A stretch of 64,000 nucleotides of DNA from Whalleya microplaca. Its lineage: Eukaryota > Ascomycota > Sordariomycetes > Xylariales > Xylariaceae. Every line of letters starts with the position of its first letter. Position 1 is the first letter of the stretch. The notes below the pieces were generated by a model. The model searched no databases, was not told the origin of the DNA, and saw only the letters and a program-made list of their open reading frames with translations. The DNA lies in assembly GCA_022497155.1 (NCBI GenBank), contig MU385736.1:496001-560000 (forward strand), read 5' to 3'. Position numbers and translations under genes: made by a program. Below are positions 12,196 to 23,768 of the stretch, piece by piece.

Positions 12196-13712
12196 CTATT
12201 CTAGAAGGAAAACAGTGTCTTCTAACCCTCTAGTGTTCAACTGATACTTGAGGTCAGCTGGCAATCAAACAATCCGAAGAACGGCGAAGACTTACAAAGC
12301 TGGCAGATATGTTCTGGACGTCATGGATGCCGATTTGGGCTGCATCGTACGCGATCTCCGTTTTCAGGATCTGGATGGCTTTTGTGACACCCTCGAGCCC
12401 GTACGTATTCGCGTACATGAACGAGCGGCCAAGTCCGACGGCTTTCACGCCCAAGGCCAGGAGCTTGAGGACGTCGTTCCCGTAACGCACTCCGCTATCC
12501 GCCAACACCTCCATCTCGGTAAATACCTGCGGCGCATTACGGCGGATCTCGTACGCAATCTCCAAGGCTGATGGCGAATGGTCTACTTGCCGCCCTCCGT
12601 GGTTTGAGATGTAGATTGCCTTCACTCCCTTTTCAAGTGCGAGGAGTGCATCCTCGACGGTTGATATGCCCTTGGGAATGATAGGTAGATTGGTATGATT
12701 CTTCATTTGATCATATATGTCCCACGTTAACGCCGAGGTCACTGAGTTACTGTAGCATATGTTATCAGTCAGGGGGTACTAAGACCGAAAGGGGCTGGCC
12801 TACGCATTCGTAGTATCGTAACGTGCCGCACGATGACGCGTTGACGAGGAAGGAGCGTCAATGGTCCACACAAGGGCCTTAGCACCAGTGGCTTCAGCTC
12901 TTTGGATGTTGTCCCACGTCACAGAAAGGTTGGCATTCGTATAAATCTGAGGAACCGTTAGCTTAACTGCTTTCCATGGCTCACAGCAGGTGAATTCCAA
13001 CGAACCTGTTGGAAGATAACTTGAGGCCCGTTAATTGTAGAATTGCTCTTGGCGGCGGCAATTTCTTCAATAGTCTTCGAGGCGTAAATAGCGGCCTATG
13101 GTCTTCTTAGTTGACGTTCTCGCTAAATTCCTCGGCCGAATCTCACAGTATACAGAATATTCTCTTCAGCAGCCGCTTCTACGAAGTTGAGTTCTGCTCT
13201 TTCAGGATCGCCATACCCTGCTCGGGCAGCGGGTGCAATGAAAATAGGCGCGGTGAAGTTGTAACCTAGGATGGTAACGCTAATAAGAAATATCAACTAC
13301 CCGGATTTCTCTGGCCGAGGCTGATTCTACTCACCCTAATGTCTCGTTCACCTTTGTGACATCGGTAAGTTGACGCGGGCGAAATTTTACTTTCGACCAT
13401 ATTTCAAGATTGTTGCGATAACCTGCAATAGCGAGTTAGCACACAACATCGTCTTATATAAGACCAGCTCTCAATACTCCACTCCCCGCCAGCCGCTGTC
13501 CTGTAGAACGAATACTCCGAGCCATTGAGCGCTTGTCGGGCTGCGAAATCGAAGTCAGGGATGCCTCGCATGTCCTTCAAAAGAGGCTGCGTCCCCTCTG
13601 TCCAGTTAGTCCCATATAGATAGGTCTCGAGTCCAGTGTCGGGCTCATTCAGGAAGGGCTCCACAGCCAAGGCCGCGCCAATAAAGTTCGCGATGATATT
13701 GAATGAGCGCAT
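12196..13712 (-). CDS. FMN-dependent 2-hydroxyacid oxidase, probably secreted
   Basis: Seven exons on minus: 13712-13478, 13422-13335, 13279-13147, 13095-13006, 12946-12804, 12749-12296 and 12240-12196, giving 395 residues. All introns are GT-AG and 50-60 bp. The family is that of glycolate and lactate oxidases, lactate 2-monooxygenase and the flavin domain of cytochrome b2, which oxidise 2-hydroxyacids through FMN. Motifs in order: a short hydrophobic N-terminus like a signal peptide (residues 1-16), GGEWSYRNNLEIWSKVKFRP across splice 1, ILGYNFTAPIFIAPAARAGY across splice 2, ASKTIEEIA, QIYTNANLSVTW, VWTIDAPSSSTRHRAARYD, LPIIPKG (catalytic Lys), ISNHGGRQVDHSP (catalytic His and Arg), and LADSGVRYGNDVLKLLALG with GLGRSFMYA (FMN phosphate). 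The last exon is the least certain: without that splice the ORF would end at 12254. No heme domain is present. Confidence 0.87.
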
Positions 13713-15190
13713 CTTCTATTGCCTTGACCTCCAAAACTAAGGTGGCGAAACCACTGAAAATAATACATTTGCAAGTCATTCCTGTTCGTCTTATATAGCT
13801 ACCTTGCACATTCAAAGATCGTACCATAAACTTGATTGATAAGATTGATCTCCACGTCGGAGGATCATCCCTAATGTCTTGGCGATGCCGCTAAGATGTG
13901 ATGCTTCTTTCCGCTCCGCCTCAAGGAATCATGGGTGAGAGTGCGGCGGGAGTATCTATGCCAGTAACAGATCATGACTTTATATGTGAACTCATGACAC
14001 TGGACGCCCGACACTAGCTCGGATGATAATCTCAATGAGGAAGGACTTTGTAGAGTGCAATCTCGGCCGTTTAAGCTCTCGAATCGGGGTAAGGATTTAG
14101 TTCCCACATCACTTGCAACCCTAGGAAGCACGTGGTTCAGAGATGCTAAAGCAACTCATCCCACCAAGGTTAGCGATCCTTGTGTTTAGTCATTATTATT
14201 AATCGACGTTTGTGGAATATTAGGGGCAACTGATAGTTTCTACATAGGGAAGTGTCGGTGGATTATAATAATTTTGACGTCGAATGTTTCCAGGCGATGA
14301 TTTCGGAACTGTCAGGCTAGTTCGTGAACACACAATCGTCACATTAATGACTCCCTGTCAATTGTATATTATTGGAAACGCCGGGCTAGATATAGCTCGT
14401 AAGGGCAGTCACTTGGCCGTAATGTTCGGGCGCTCTTCCATACACTACCATCTCCTCTTATAACTACACTAAATCCAAGAGGATATAATGAAGCTACTAA
14501 TATGGAGTAAGGTTACGATGCTAGCTATTACCACGACATAAGAGACACCGGTTCAAGTTGATCTGTCCAGCTTATAATTCTGTAAAAACAGGATCTCCAA
14601 CTAGAGTAAACGGACTCTTCGGACATTGGCGATGGCTATTACTTCGTTGGGAAAATATAAGACAAAGTTTAAGGCGATGCAATAATGTAAGGTCTAATTA
14701 GACTACATAGTATGAGAAAGACTAAGACAAAATAGGCATAGGCTGGGTATTCCGTAGAGGAAGCAGACGAAGTCCTTTAAAGTATATAAATACCGTTACA
14801 GTGTTATGAAAGTGATTAACAAACAAGCTCCTAAACCCTACAAGACTCCTCGGGTCAAATTGAGCTAGTACTAGCTGCTAGTCAGCCCTTCTCCGAGTCA
14901 CCATCGTCTTAAGCTCTGATCTTGTTGACCAAGCTTCTGGGCATCTTCTTTCAGCTCCCAAGTTAGGTACCCTGGCCTTGCTTTGTTGCGTACTGACCGC
15001 GCTGCATTTATTGCAGGCGGTATTGTGGATGAATATTATATCGACTCGAGAGTAGGTATATATTTTCAGTATACCTCCTTACACAGTGAACGAAGGCTCG
15101 TCGTACAGTCGTGTTATGAGATCGTCGATTTCTATCTATTATTAGTCCCCTTGAGATTGGTGATACCACCGAAAGGACTATCTCGAATAC
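13713..15190. other. Intergenic, no gene seen
   Basis: About 1.5 kb between two minus-strand oxidase genes. Short overlapping ORFs show no family features and no repeat or RNA gene was recognised. It should contain the promoter of the FMN oxidase gene. Confidence 0.45.
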
Positions 15191-17046
15191 TCAAATCACA
15201 GCGATAGCTCCCCTCTTTGCGCCATCTCGTAATGTTTCCATTCGTTCTGATGTAAGCTGATATGCTTTAGGTAGTCCGGCTTCTTCCCATGTGTCTCCTT
15301 TCATAAGTTTTACTAACCCAGGAGCTGCGGTAAATATGCGAGCCATCCCATGGCCATTATGCCCTGCGCAGATCCACTGTCCGGGCAGTCCTGGCAGTTC
15401 GCCTATAAGAGGTACACCATCTGGACTTCGACCAATGATGCCGCTCCAGCTATAATCATAAAGCTGCCCAGCGCCAGGAACGGCATCTACCCACCCTTCA
15501 AACTCCTTGTCCGCGAACTCTTTTACTGCATCTGTGACTACCTTGATTTCAGACATGCCATCATCAGTGCACCTTTCGGGATGCTCTGCTAGCCACTCGT
15601 TAAATTTTAACTGGCCAGGATTGGAACCTCCGAACATGACAATCCCGTCGGTCGTGCAGCGCGGATTGATACTAAATAGGGCTCCATCTGGGAGTAGCAC
15701 TCCATATGAATTCTTTAACGCCTTGGAACCCGCAAAGATCGCGGGAGGGACAACTTTGTTGCACATATGCGGCGTTGGGTAGATTAGACCACGCAACGAC
15801 GGCTCAACGGCTGCGCTATATGCGTTTGTGGCATGCACTACGCGAGAGCATTCGATGTCGCCTCTATCGGACTTGACGACCCAGTTTCTTGAACCCTCGC
15901 TTTTTACAACTTTCCTAACAACCGTGTACTACAGCGTTAGGAGTCAGTATGTACTCTTTCTATATAGTTTGTAGGATTGTCGGTCATCGATAGACCTGTC
16001 TTAAAAGAGCTTGATTCCCGAGAATACAAAAAATTGAAATTCGGGCTCCTGTGACAGGATGAAAATGGCAATAAATGATTCTGGATCCTACTCACTGTTT
16101 GCAAGCTGAACTTGAGCCCCTTTTTTAGATTCTTCCGCATGATATGCGCTACAAGTTTCCATGGCTGCAATGTCGAGGCAGGCCACGCGTAGCATGCCTG
16201 GGCCCCCTGGATTCGAGAGACCTTTGCAGCCTCGGCTGGATCAAGCGTGACCTTGATATGGTCGACTTTCCCCCCTGCCGCCCTGTATCGTTCGAAGATG
16301 TCCTTTGCCAGATCCGCAACGTCCTTGGTCATAGGGACGTCTAGAGTATCGCCTACCCAGAGGTCACAATCGACGCCATGGTCACCAACATACTTGACTA
16401 GGTTTTCCCAAGTCTGCTGCTCATTCTGCAGGATCTAATAGCCGTTTCTCAAATTTAGCTGTGGCCTGCTCAATATGGCAACAATGCTAATACCTACCTC
16501 GATGGCCCCTTCCACACCGAATGCCTTTTCGTACTTTCCGAACCCTCTCCCTATATTCCCTTTTTTAGATTTCAGCAGGCCCATCAGGAATTTGGCCTAC
16601 GGACATTGATCTGGTTTGCAGTGGCCTGCGTTTCTACCCGTGGCGCCACTGCAGAACTCGCGAGCCTCGAGCACCACGACGCTCTTTTCCGGCCAAGTCT
16701 CCAAGTGATGCTTTGCGACGAGTGTCCCGGTGATCTGTCAAACCCGACCTCAGGTTTAGCCCCCTGATTCATATCTGCGAGACAGTTGGTGGGAAGCACG
16801 TACACCAGAGCCAATAATCACAGTATCGGCGGAAGGTGGGAGATTTGGCGTCGTACGATGATCTAGAAGAGGATCACAGCGAACTCCCTGTAGCCAGTAC
16901 GAAAGAGACTGACCTGATGGCTTGGGAAAGCCGGTCCAATGGCCATCGTTGCCGGCAGAAGCGTATTCGTCTACGTTCAGACTGGCGTGGGATTTCAGGG
17001 TCGTGACAGCTATTGCCGCACCGGTATCTACTTCTCTAACGACCAT
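15191..17046 (-). CDS. FAD-dependent oxidoreductase (DAO family)
   Basis: Five exons on minus: 17046-16804, 16734-16605, 16550-16498, 16434-16096 and 15928-15191, giving 500 residues. The Rossmann FAD motif VIIGSGITGTLVA (from residue 75) is formed only when intron 1 is removed. It is followed by VVVLEARE (ribose-binding Glu) and CSGATGRNAGHCKPDQW, whose Trp codon is split by intron 2. The middle carries DCDLWVGDTLDVPMTKDVA, KVSRIQGAQACYAWPASTLQ and, after intron 4, WVVKSDRGDIECSRVVHATN. The C-terminal part has YDYSWSGIIGRSPDGVPLIG and GQWICAGHNGHGMARIFTAA, the usual DAO FAD-closing segment. Likely oxidises an amine or amino-acid-like C-N bond in the cytosol; substrate unknown. Intron 4 (167 bp) is longest and its acceptor at 15929 is chosen by frame. 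An alternative acceptor would hit a stop, so slight decay there cannot be ruled out. Confidence 0.85.
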
Positions 17047-18115
17047 TTTTTCTGATCGCTCTCCGAATCTCTAGGATGTACTGAGGATGTTGGGGGCAGC
17101 GTTGGCTTGTAAGGTGATACGATTATCGGAGGCTAACTGCACTGAGTGGATCCTTCGGAGTGGGGTTACCGAAGCGGCATGATCAGAGTTCCCCGGTACC
17201 ATCCCCGATGTGCTTTCGAGGATCGTTGGCCATTTCCATTGCAAAGATAGACGACTAAATTTTGAACTAAGCTAGTCTCTCGCTTAATGGCGGTCATCTT
17301 TTAGTAGTAAGGCTACTATCAAATCAATACATAAATGTGACAAAATTTCAATAGAAAAATATGATAAATTGTTTAAAACGCCAAATGCATCTTCAATACC
17401 CTTGTTACGCCATAGATGCAATCATTAGTTCCCATGTTGGACCAGACTTTAGTAAGACTAACTAGCCTAGATACCCGTCTGCTTCCTGTTGTATTTATAA
17501 TGTTGTCCGGGTCTCTACTTTTAGTACTTGCTCAAGTTAAGTCTGGGACTCTGAACTAGAACAGAGGATTCTTATAAGGGGGAGGATCCGAAGGTGCAAC
17601 TATCCTTGCAATTCCGCAGTTTTCAGACGTTATAAAAAGGCCCGGGTGCCTTATCGGGAATGGGAAAAAACGGATCCTATAAAACAGTATCACAATTGTC
17701 GTGTGTACTCGTTATTGAGGTACTGCCGTAACCGTAACTAGTTTGTCAACTTCAAGTAATTATAATATTCCCTTGAATGTTGTATTTATTTATGCAAATT
17801 CATCTCGCTTCAATTTGTCTAATGTGGTCAATCTTATTGTTGGACTTCTCTAGTTTGTTTTGGAGTCGGGTTTGAGTATTGTTGTCAATTAGAAGAGCGG
17901 TGCGATATGAATCCTAGCTACATGTATGTTCACTGCAGAATAGCAAATAATGTTGTATATTCTCAGAGCATATCCAAGGTGGCATGTCAGCTATTAAGCC
18001 TAACTACCGAAGAGCTGCAAACAGCATAATATGAACTTGATTAATGAAGTTTACGAAATCGTACCAGTATATAGGCATTATAACAGAAAGATTATCTATA
18101 TTAATCTGCTGAAGA
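17047..18115. other. Intergenic, no gene seen
   Basis: AT-rich sequence upstream of the DAO gene with no plausible ORF. It should include the DAO promoter. No repeat structure was recognised until the direct repeat starting at 18,116. Confidence 0.45.
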
Positions 18116-18200
18116 GAGTGATGGGATGGGTAGTACTGCCGGAGGATGTCGGCGTCTCTCTTGATATTCCTTATATCCTGCCCCCTAGCCTCATGTATTA
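18116..18200. repeat. Direct repeat copy 1 flanking the tRNA-derived element
   Basis: About 80 bp that recur, with substitutions and a small indel, at 18,672-18,755 in the same orientation. Shared landmarks are TGATGGGATG, TAGTACTGCCGGA, TATTCCTTATAT and CCCCCTAGCCTCATGT. The copies are about 556 bp apart and enclose the GC-richer tRNA-derived segment. Confidence 0.75.
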
Positions 18201-18239
18201 TATACCCCGGCTTTAGTAGAAAGCCCAATGCCCTTATTA

Positions 18240-18670
18240 GTACCGGCGACCCCTAATCCTGGCCTCAACTACCGGAACTTCGTTTCAGCCAATCGGGATC
18301 CTCCTTCAGGTACCAGTCTCTGACGTACAGCTACCGGGTTTTCGCCGTACGTCCGCCCATTGGTCGGCTTTCTTTTGTGTGCCATTTGTTTCGTGGCAGT
18401 AGGTGGTCGGCATCCTGTACTCTGTTTCACAGTGACGTTAAGGAGTGTGCGGGTCGGTTCGCTGACGGCGTTAAGTGAGTGTGTGCCGTTGATATGTGGG
18501 TGTGCCGTTTGAGTGTGACGGCGACTGAATGAGAGGAAACGTGGCATCTGGCTACCGGGGCTTTACCAGAGAACCACTGATGGTAATGGTGCGAATCGAA
18601 CCTGAGTGTGGTCTGGTTTTGTTGCGGCATTATTTCAGGGCTCTGCCGCTTGAGCCAAAGCAGGTGCTAC
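18240..18670 (-). mobile_element. Candidate SINE with tRNA-like head
   Basis: On the minus strand the element starts near 18,667. An A box TGGCTCAAGCGG with GCAGAGC follows within 25 nt, and a B box GGTTCGATTCG comes about 40 nt after that. This is the arrangement of a polymerase III promoter in a tRNA-derived SINE. About 330 bp of GC-richer, tRNA-unrelated sequence follow, with several GTGCCGTT-like words. ATGGTA and TACCAT bracket the head like an acceptor stem, but the T arm does not pair well, so it is not an intact tRNA. Boundaries are uncertain and no poly(A) tail was found at 18,240. Confidence 0.45.
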
Positions 18671-18671
18671 C

Positions 18672-18755
18672 ATTTGATGGGATGATTAGTACTGCCGGAT
18701 GATAATGTCTTATTTCCTAGTATTCCTTATATGCCCCCCTAGCCTCATGTGTCAG
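18672..18755. repeat. Direct repeat copy 2 flanking the tRNA-derived element
   Basis: Imperfect second copy of the 18,116-18,200 repeat. It begins directly after the tRNA-like head. The divergence between copies shows the duplication is old or the copies came from separate insertions. Confidence 0.75.
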
Positions 18756-19815
18756 AAAGTATATTCAAGCATCTATTCGCCTTGCTGTGAACTATCGTGG
18801 AGTTGATATCTTGTGGCCATCTTGAAATTGTCTACTCGTCTCGCCGGCTTCGACCTCATACCGTGAGAGATTTAACCTGGAGGGGTTGGGAATGCACAAT
18901 TCTGGCATTTTCTCTTGTTGTCATTCATTATTGCCGACGCTGGATTATTGGCTTGATGATTTCCCTCCCTACACCTGCGAGAAAGAGTTACCGAAATTAC
19001 CTCTTCGCATTGGGAACAAATCTTTCGATGATAGAGACACATTTCTCTGACATGGGGAGACAGGTAAAGATAGATCTCTCAAAGGTTGATGATATAGCGT
19101 TAGCGATATTGAAGTTCCGCTATTTTAGAGCGGTGGATGATCGGTTATACCGTCTTGGGGTAGGGTGCTAGTGTATAAGGTATAGGGGGAGCCAATATAT
19201 ATCAATAGAGTTAAAATAACTTCAGGAGTATATAATATCTCTTGATCAGAGAGAAGAGGTGTCGATTGACTAGTGACTGACTAGCTAAAGCTGCGCAAGT
19301 GAAAGAAAAAGAAAACCAGGCATCTTATATGCCACCGACTAATAGGTGCGGCGTACCAGCCCCCCAACAGTACACACAACTCTTACTAGATTTCCTGTAA
19401 TTTACCAGTCTTTGGTTCTGAAACCAACAGTTGCAGCAATCATTTCGAATATGTGTGGCGCGGCGTGTTGGAATCAGATCATGGGAACGAGTGGGTGACT
19501 CATTTTGTATGACAGTAGTAGCAATCAATATACGCGGGTGAATCATACTGTCACGAAGCCAAATTTCTAGATACTCACCCTACTCTCAAAATAGCATTAC
19601 TGATCAAGACGGTATTAATTTCACATTTAGGACAAGCTATTGATGTCATGCAGTCGGTTCTCAGACCAAGATTCTTTCCGATATCTCCCTATAGAGTGTA
19701 GTATGCGGCTTGGATAGTTAGGTATATTGTTACGGTAGGAGATTTCTGGCTTTCTATAGTGAGCTTCTCAACTCTCTATTCTCCAACCACCACCTTCTGG
19801 CAGTTGAATCATACC
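18756..19815. other. Intergenic with one orphan ORF
   Basis: An ORF of 124 codons at 18,797-19,171 (+) has no recognised motif, no splice extension and no clear promoter. It may be chance or a gene remnant. Nothing else is supported. Confidence 0.4.
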
Positions 19816-20676
19816 TCATGACTTCAGGAGCCCCTGTTGCTGCATCCATTCCTCGCACAAAGAGGGCCACCTCGACACAGGGAGGCCCACAGTATCCAGA
19901 GCAAAGCCATGCGGCGCATCAGCAAATACATGAAGCTCGACAACACCACCAGCCTTCCTCACACCCTCGGCAAGGCGATATGCGTTCACCACCGGCACCA
20001 CGGTATCGTTCGCGGAATAAACGATGAAAGTCGGCGGTGCCGGCTGCACAAGCTGCTCGTCAGGAACTACGGTATTGTAAAGCGCCTGCTTGGCCGGCGG
20101 CTCCAGCGGAGGCTTATTAGGCACAAGGGTACGCCCCGTGGCGTTTGTTGAGATAGGCCCGTAGCCAATAATTGCGAAGGCAGGCTTTGGTACCGGCGTC
20201 CCTGGCGCGGCAGGGGTCCAAGTAGTCGGGTACTCAGCTAGCAACGCCGCGGCGAGATGGCCACCAGATGACAGACCGCACACCCCCAATCCACTCGGTG
20301 CAGAGCCGCTCTCGTCAATCCGGCGCAGTGCTTGACGGGCATCGTCCAGGGGAGCTTGAGGGCCCGTCTCAGCATTTGGAAACCGGTGCACAAGAACGAA
20401 GGCACTGAAGCCGATGCTAGTAAGCCATCGTGCAACGACGATGCCCTCGCGGCCCACCATCAGCTGCGTATAGCCACCTCCGCCGAGGACAAGTATAGCC
20501 CGTCCATTTGAACTTTTGGTTGGTTTGAAGCCAAACAGCCATGGGCGTGAGACTTTCGTTACTACTGTATTATCGAGTACGCCGTTAGACTGGTCTGTTT
20601 CAAACGCGCCCTCCAGTGGCTGCTCGTCCCAGAGAGGCCATGCGAAGTTTGCGGCGAATACGGCCGCGGAGCTCAT
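19816..20676 (-). CDS. Alpha/beta hydrolase (esterase/lipase-like)
   Basis: Intronless, 286 residues, starting at the ATG at 20,676. The frame is open a little further up but only from a TTG. Residues 1-15 are hydrophobic and Ala-rich, like a short signal peptide. LVLGGGGYTQL (about 63-73) supplies the oxyanion-hole loop, VCGLSSGGHLAAALLAEYP the nucleophile elbow GLSSG with Ser136, YSANDTVVPV the acid Asp224, and DAPHGFAL the His256. The complete triad points to an active serine hydrolase. The GGGGY and G-x-S-x-G context resembles bacterial and fungal enzymes annotated as acetyl esterase or xylanase-associated esterase. It probably removes acyl groups from small esters or polysaccharides. Substrate and secretion are inferred. 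Confidence 0.88.
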   Translation of the reverse strand: MSSAAVFAANFAWPLWDEQPLEGAFETDQSNGVLDNTVVTKVSRPWLFGFKPTKSSNGRAILVLGGGGYTQLMVGREGIVVARWLTSIGFSAFVLVHRFPNAETGPQAPLDDARQALRRIDESGSAPSGLGVCGLSSGGHLAAALLAEYPTTWTPAAPGTPVPKPAFAIIGYGPISTNATGRTLVPNKPPLEPPAKQALYNTVVPDEQLVQPAPPTFIVYSANDTVVPVVNAYRLAEGVRKAGGVVELHVFADAPHGFALDTVGLPVSRWPSLCEEWMQQQGLLKS

Positions 20677-20994
20677 TATTAATGGGAACAATATAGATTA
20701 GTTTGACTTGTAAACCATTTTAGTAATCTATGATTTTGTTCTATTAAATCTAAACCAGAATCGCCAGCCTTATTTTCGTAATGTGCGTTTTACTCTTCCA
20801 ATGCTGTCCTTCGGTTCATATTATACCGAAACCCCGAGTCTTTGCTTCGTCTTAAACATGACGCTAAGCACAGAAATACAGACAGAAATTTCTGCTATGA
20901 CTTTTGACTATACATTAAAGTAGACACAGCTGGTCCTTTTCTAGCCGTAATATTTTCTCAGATCCAAACTTTACCCGTAATATCAAAACAAATC
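20677..20994. other. Short intergenic region
   Basis: Upstream sequence of the alpha/beta hydrolase gene, about 0.3 kb. It lies between the start codon of that gene and the 3' end of the large membrane-protein gene, which is transcribed towards it. No feature was recognised. Confidence 0.4.
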
Positions 20995-23768
20995 TTAGAG
21001 CTGTAGCACAACCCTGGCATCATCATTCTCACGCAACGTGAGCCACATCTCTCTCTTCAATTTCTCTCCATATCCCCCACTATCAGAATCACGGATACGA
21101 GCCTGTATATTGCTGTCTCTGACCATAGTCGATTGTAATAACAAAGGTATGGTTTCCGCCGATACAAGCTGGGAAACAGCCTGCCATCCATTATTCAAAA
21201 GTGAATAGCGTGTCCACTTCCAAAAAAACACAAGTACTATTACAAAATTAACCAGATTAAGGCCCACTGTGGCCATAATTATCGTATACCCCGTGTGGTT
21301 TAGTACTTGAGAACGTTGGACGACAGTAGTGATTGTTGTTGTCTCATTTCTTGAAAATGCGGACAGCCAATCGTAATAAGCACTGCTGAGTACAGTAGTC
21401 AATAGCGCCTGCCAAGTTACGGCTGGGTTGTTGTTTGTTGCTTCAAAGACATCACTTGTGATGCTACTAAGCAATGGATGAAGAGTAACAAGGGTGCGAT
21501 ATTCCGGTAGATATTTAATATCGGATTTCGAGCATTGTTGACACGGAGCAGCGATTACAAAGGGACCTGGGATGCTACTAGTTCTTTTTCCTTCTTCGTT
21601 TTGGAACGGTGTCCAGATTGAGCCGTGAACAAAGTCATACATTTCGGCTTTCAACAGCTCTTCGTGGTCCCACGGGTCATCTGAACGTGTCGAGCCGTCG
21701 ACTCTAGTAGCCTTAGAATAGTACCAACCGAGGTACTCGATATTAACTAAGAGGTGTGTAAGATAATCAGTGCTCCTTGTTGGTCGGTACGTATAAATCT
21801 TACATCCGAGCATGGAAGTCATAACTCTCGGCATAAATCTTGAGGGACTCCATGAGGTTTTGAGATGGAATGCACGCTGGTCTATAGGCTCGCGTTCTAG
21901 TCTGAACAAATAATCTGAATTATTAGCTAGAGACGACGGAAGATATCGCTTGGAAATATCTATGGTATCGAAGCTTGTGGCTGTAGTATCCCACTTAACG
22001 ACGGGTTCGTTTGCGGTTGAATTCCGACTGGCTCTGATAGGGAAGCTCTGGTGATGTTTAATACGCATATCCGGTGAGTTTGCGAATCTATATTAATTCA
22101 GTGATATCAGTCTGTCATATGCCTTTACGAAAGACTTCTGATGTCAAGAAAGTACCTACAAGGCATCGTAGCACACTGTCATTTTAAACCCTCCCGTTCC
22201 TGCATGATCATTTCTTGGGTACTCAATCCAGACACCGTTCTCTACCCCTGAGTTTGGTACTGCTCCAACGACCCAGTACTTTCCATAGTCCTCTTCGTCT
22301 GCCTTGCTATAATATTCGTCATTCGGATATGACTGCCAGGAAAGGAATAGGAATGCATGGCCGAGCTCAACGGGCCACTTATCAGATCCATTGTTGGGGC
22401 CATGCGCAGTCCAAGGAGCCCCCCAGTCATTTCCGAAATAGGGATATAAGGTGTTTTGTAGAGTAGAGTTGTTCGTTGGATCCAGGCTACTGATCATGCC
22501 CCCGCCTGAGGTGTCAAGTTGTACAAAGAGGAAACTGCCAGGCCTGAGTTCGTATGTGGAGATATTAAACGTGCTCGTACGGTTCTCGGGTAACCGCAGC
22601 AATTGGGACATCTCGTTCGTGAGATTTCCATGCACTAATGTGCCACTAATTGCATCCGGTGGGGATTCCAGATTGTCGAGCTTTACGATCGGCCGAGAGC
22701 AAATAACCCGGGTATCGAAAATATCGGCTATGCCCTCGTAGGCTTCTAATGATGTCCTAGTTTCTGGAGAAGATATAGGCAAGAATGCTCGAAGGTTGGG
22801 GCCAGTGTCTCTGACTGAATCCATGTCCATCTTTGGGCCTTCAGACCATTCTGCAAAGCTAGGAAAACTGGCTGGTGGTGAAGCCCAATAGTTTCGAGTT
22901 TGATAAAGTAATGCTGTCATATTGTTCTTGTACCAAGTATCCAAACCGAATCCGACAGCGCTAATCATTGACTGGGGGAAATCAATGATAGGACCAATCC
23001 TAAAGTCCTCGAGCAGAAGCGTGGATGTAAACTGTGACGCGATAGAAGTGTAGGTGGTCAATAAGATGAGTCCAAGAAACCAGTTCGATTCGTGTTTCAA
23101 TCCTTTCCACTGTAGTGAGAACAATCAACGTCTCATTCTTCGGAAGAGGGCACGCCCACACATATAGATGAGCAGAGGTGGAAACTACTCACGAAAAGTA
23201 GAAGCGCGGAAAGCGGTCCCGTGTTAGAGTACCGAGCGATTGACATTGCAGGCGCTTCCCCGAGCCGGATTCCACCGTGATCACTCGACTCCATAGCTAA
23301 AGCAGCTAGCATAGAAATGATGGTAGTAGCCTGTGTTGTTACTGCTAGTCGTATAAAGACGGAGCATACTGTGACGACTGTGTCAAGGTGCCCACTAAGG
23401 ATCAGTCGACGTCGTCTATTGTCTCCTTCGTCGCCGAACCATACCCAAGAGATGACACTTGTAGAAATCGCAAGGCCGATAAGTGCTAGGAGATTGATTC
23501 CAATAATCCAAGGCCCTAGGCGTGTGGAGAGAGTATGTCGGCTGATTTCATTATTTTCAAGTGCGTGGGTAGGCCTGGTAACGCTAGACTCAGAATGCTC
23601 ATCTTGAGAGTGATAAGCTGCGGAGTCACCACGAATCTCCTCCGTAGAGATATCAATAGGGTCATCTTGATTAGAATTTATCGCTCGAGAATCACGAGCC
23701 TGGTGATTAACCGGTAAACAGCGAGGTGCTGGCCCTTGCTGCTTTTGATGATGGGAAAACTGAAACAT
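20995..23768 (-). CDS. Large fungal multi-pass membrane protein, function unknown
   Basis: Three exons on minus: 23768-23193, 23109-22160 and 22087-20995, with introns of 83 and 72 bp, giving 872 residues. The ATG at 23,768 is used because the frame above it opens only from TTG. The N-terminal 85 residues are polar. They are followed by a TM segment (LGPWIIGINLLALIGLAIST), a conserved-looking segment with HLDTVVTVCSVFIRLAVTTQ, and GIRLGEAPAMSIARYSNTGP before another TM at the first splice. Exon 2 starts at WKGLKHESNWFLGLILLTTY and continues as a long, N-glycosylation-rich (Asn-x-Ser/Thr) extracytoplasmic region. Near the C-terminus a TM (about GYTIIMATVGLNLVNFVIVL) precedes a 90-residue cytosolic tail. 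This organisation is common in uncharacterised fungal proteins. No catalytic motif was seen and no function is claimed. Confidence 0.8.

Noticed and set aside
12248..12571. 107-codon + strand ORF
   Set aside because: Complement of the FMN oxidase exon 6, whose HGGRQ and flavin motifs are on the minus strand.
16095..16095. DAO gene as a pseudogene
   Set aside because: Reading through after 16,096 meets a stop, but a GTGAGT donor and an in-frame TAG acceptor at 15,929 restore the family sequence, so an intron explains it better.
18585..18667. Functional tRNA gene
   Set aside because: A and B boxes are present but T-arm pairing fails and the acceptor to A-box spacing is too long for a tRNA.
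18797..19171. 124-codon ORF (+)
   Set aside because: No family motif, no splice partner and no promoter context; it could be chance or a remnant, so it was not called as a gene.
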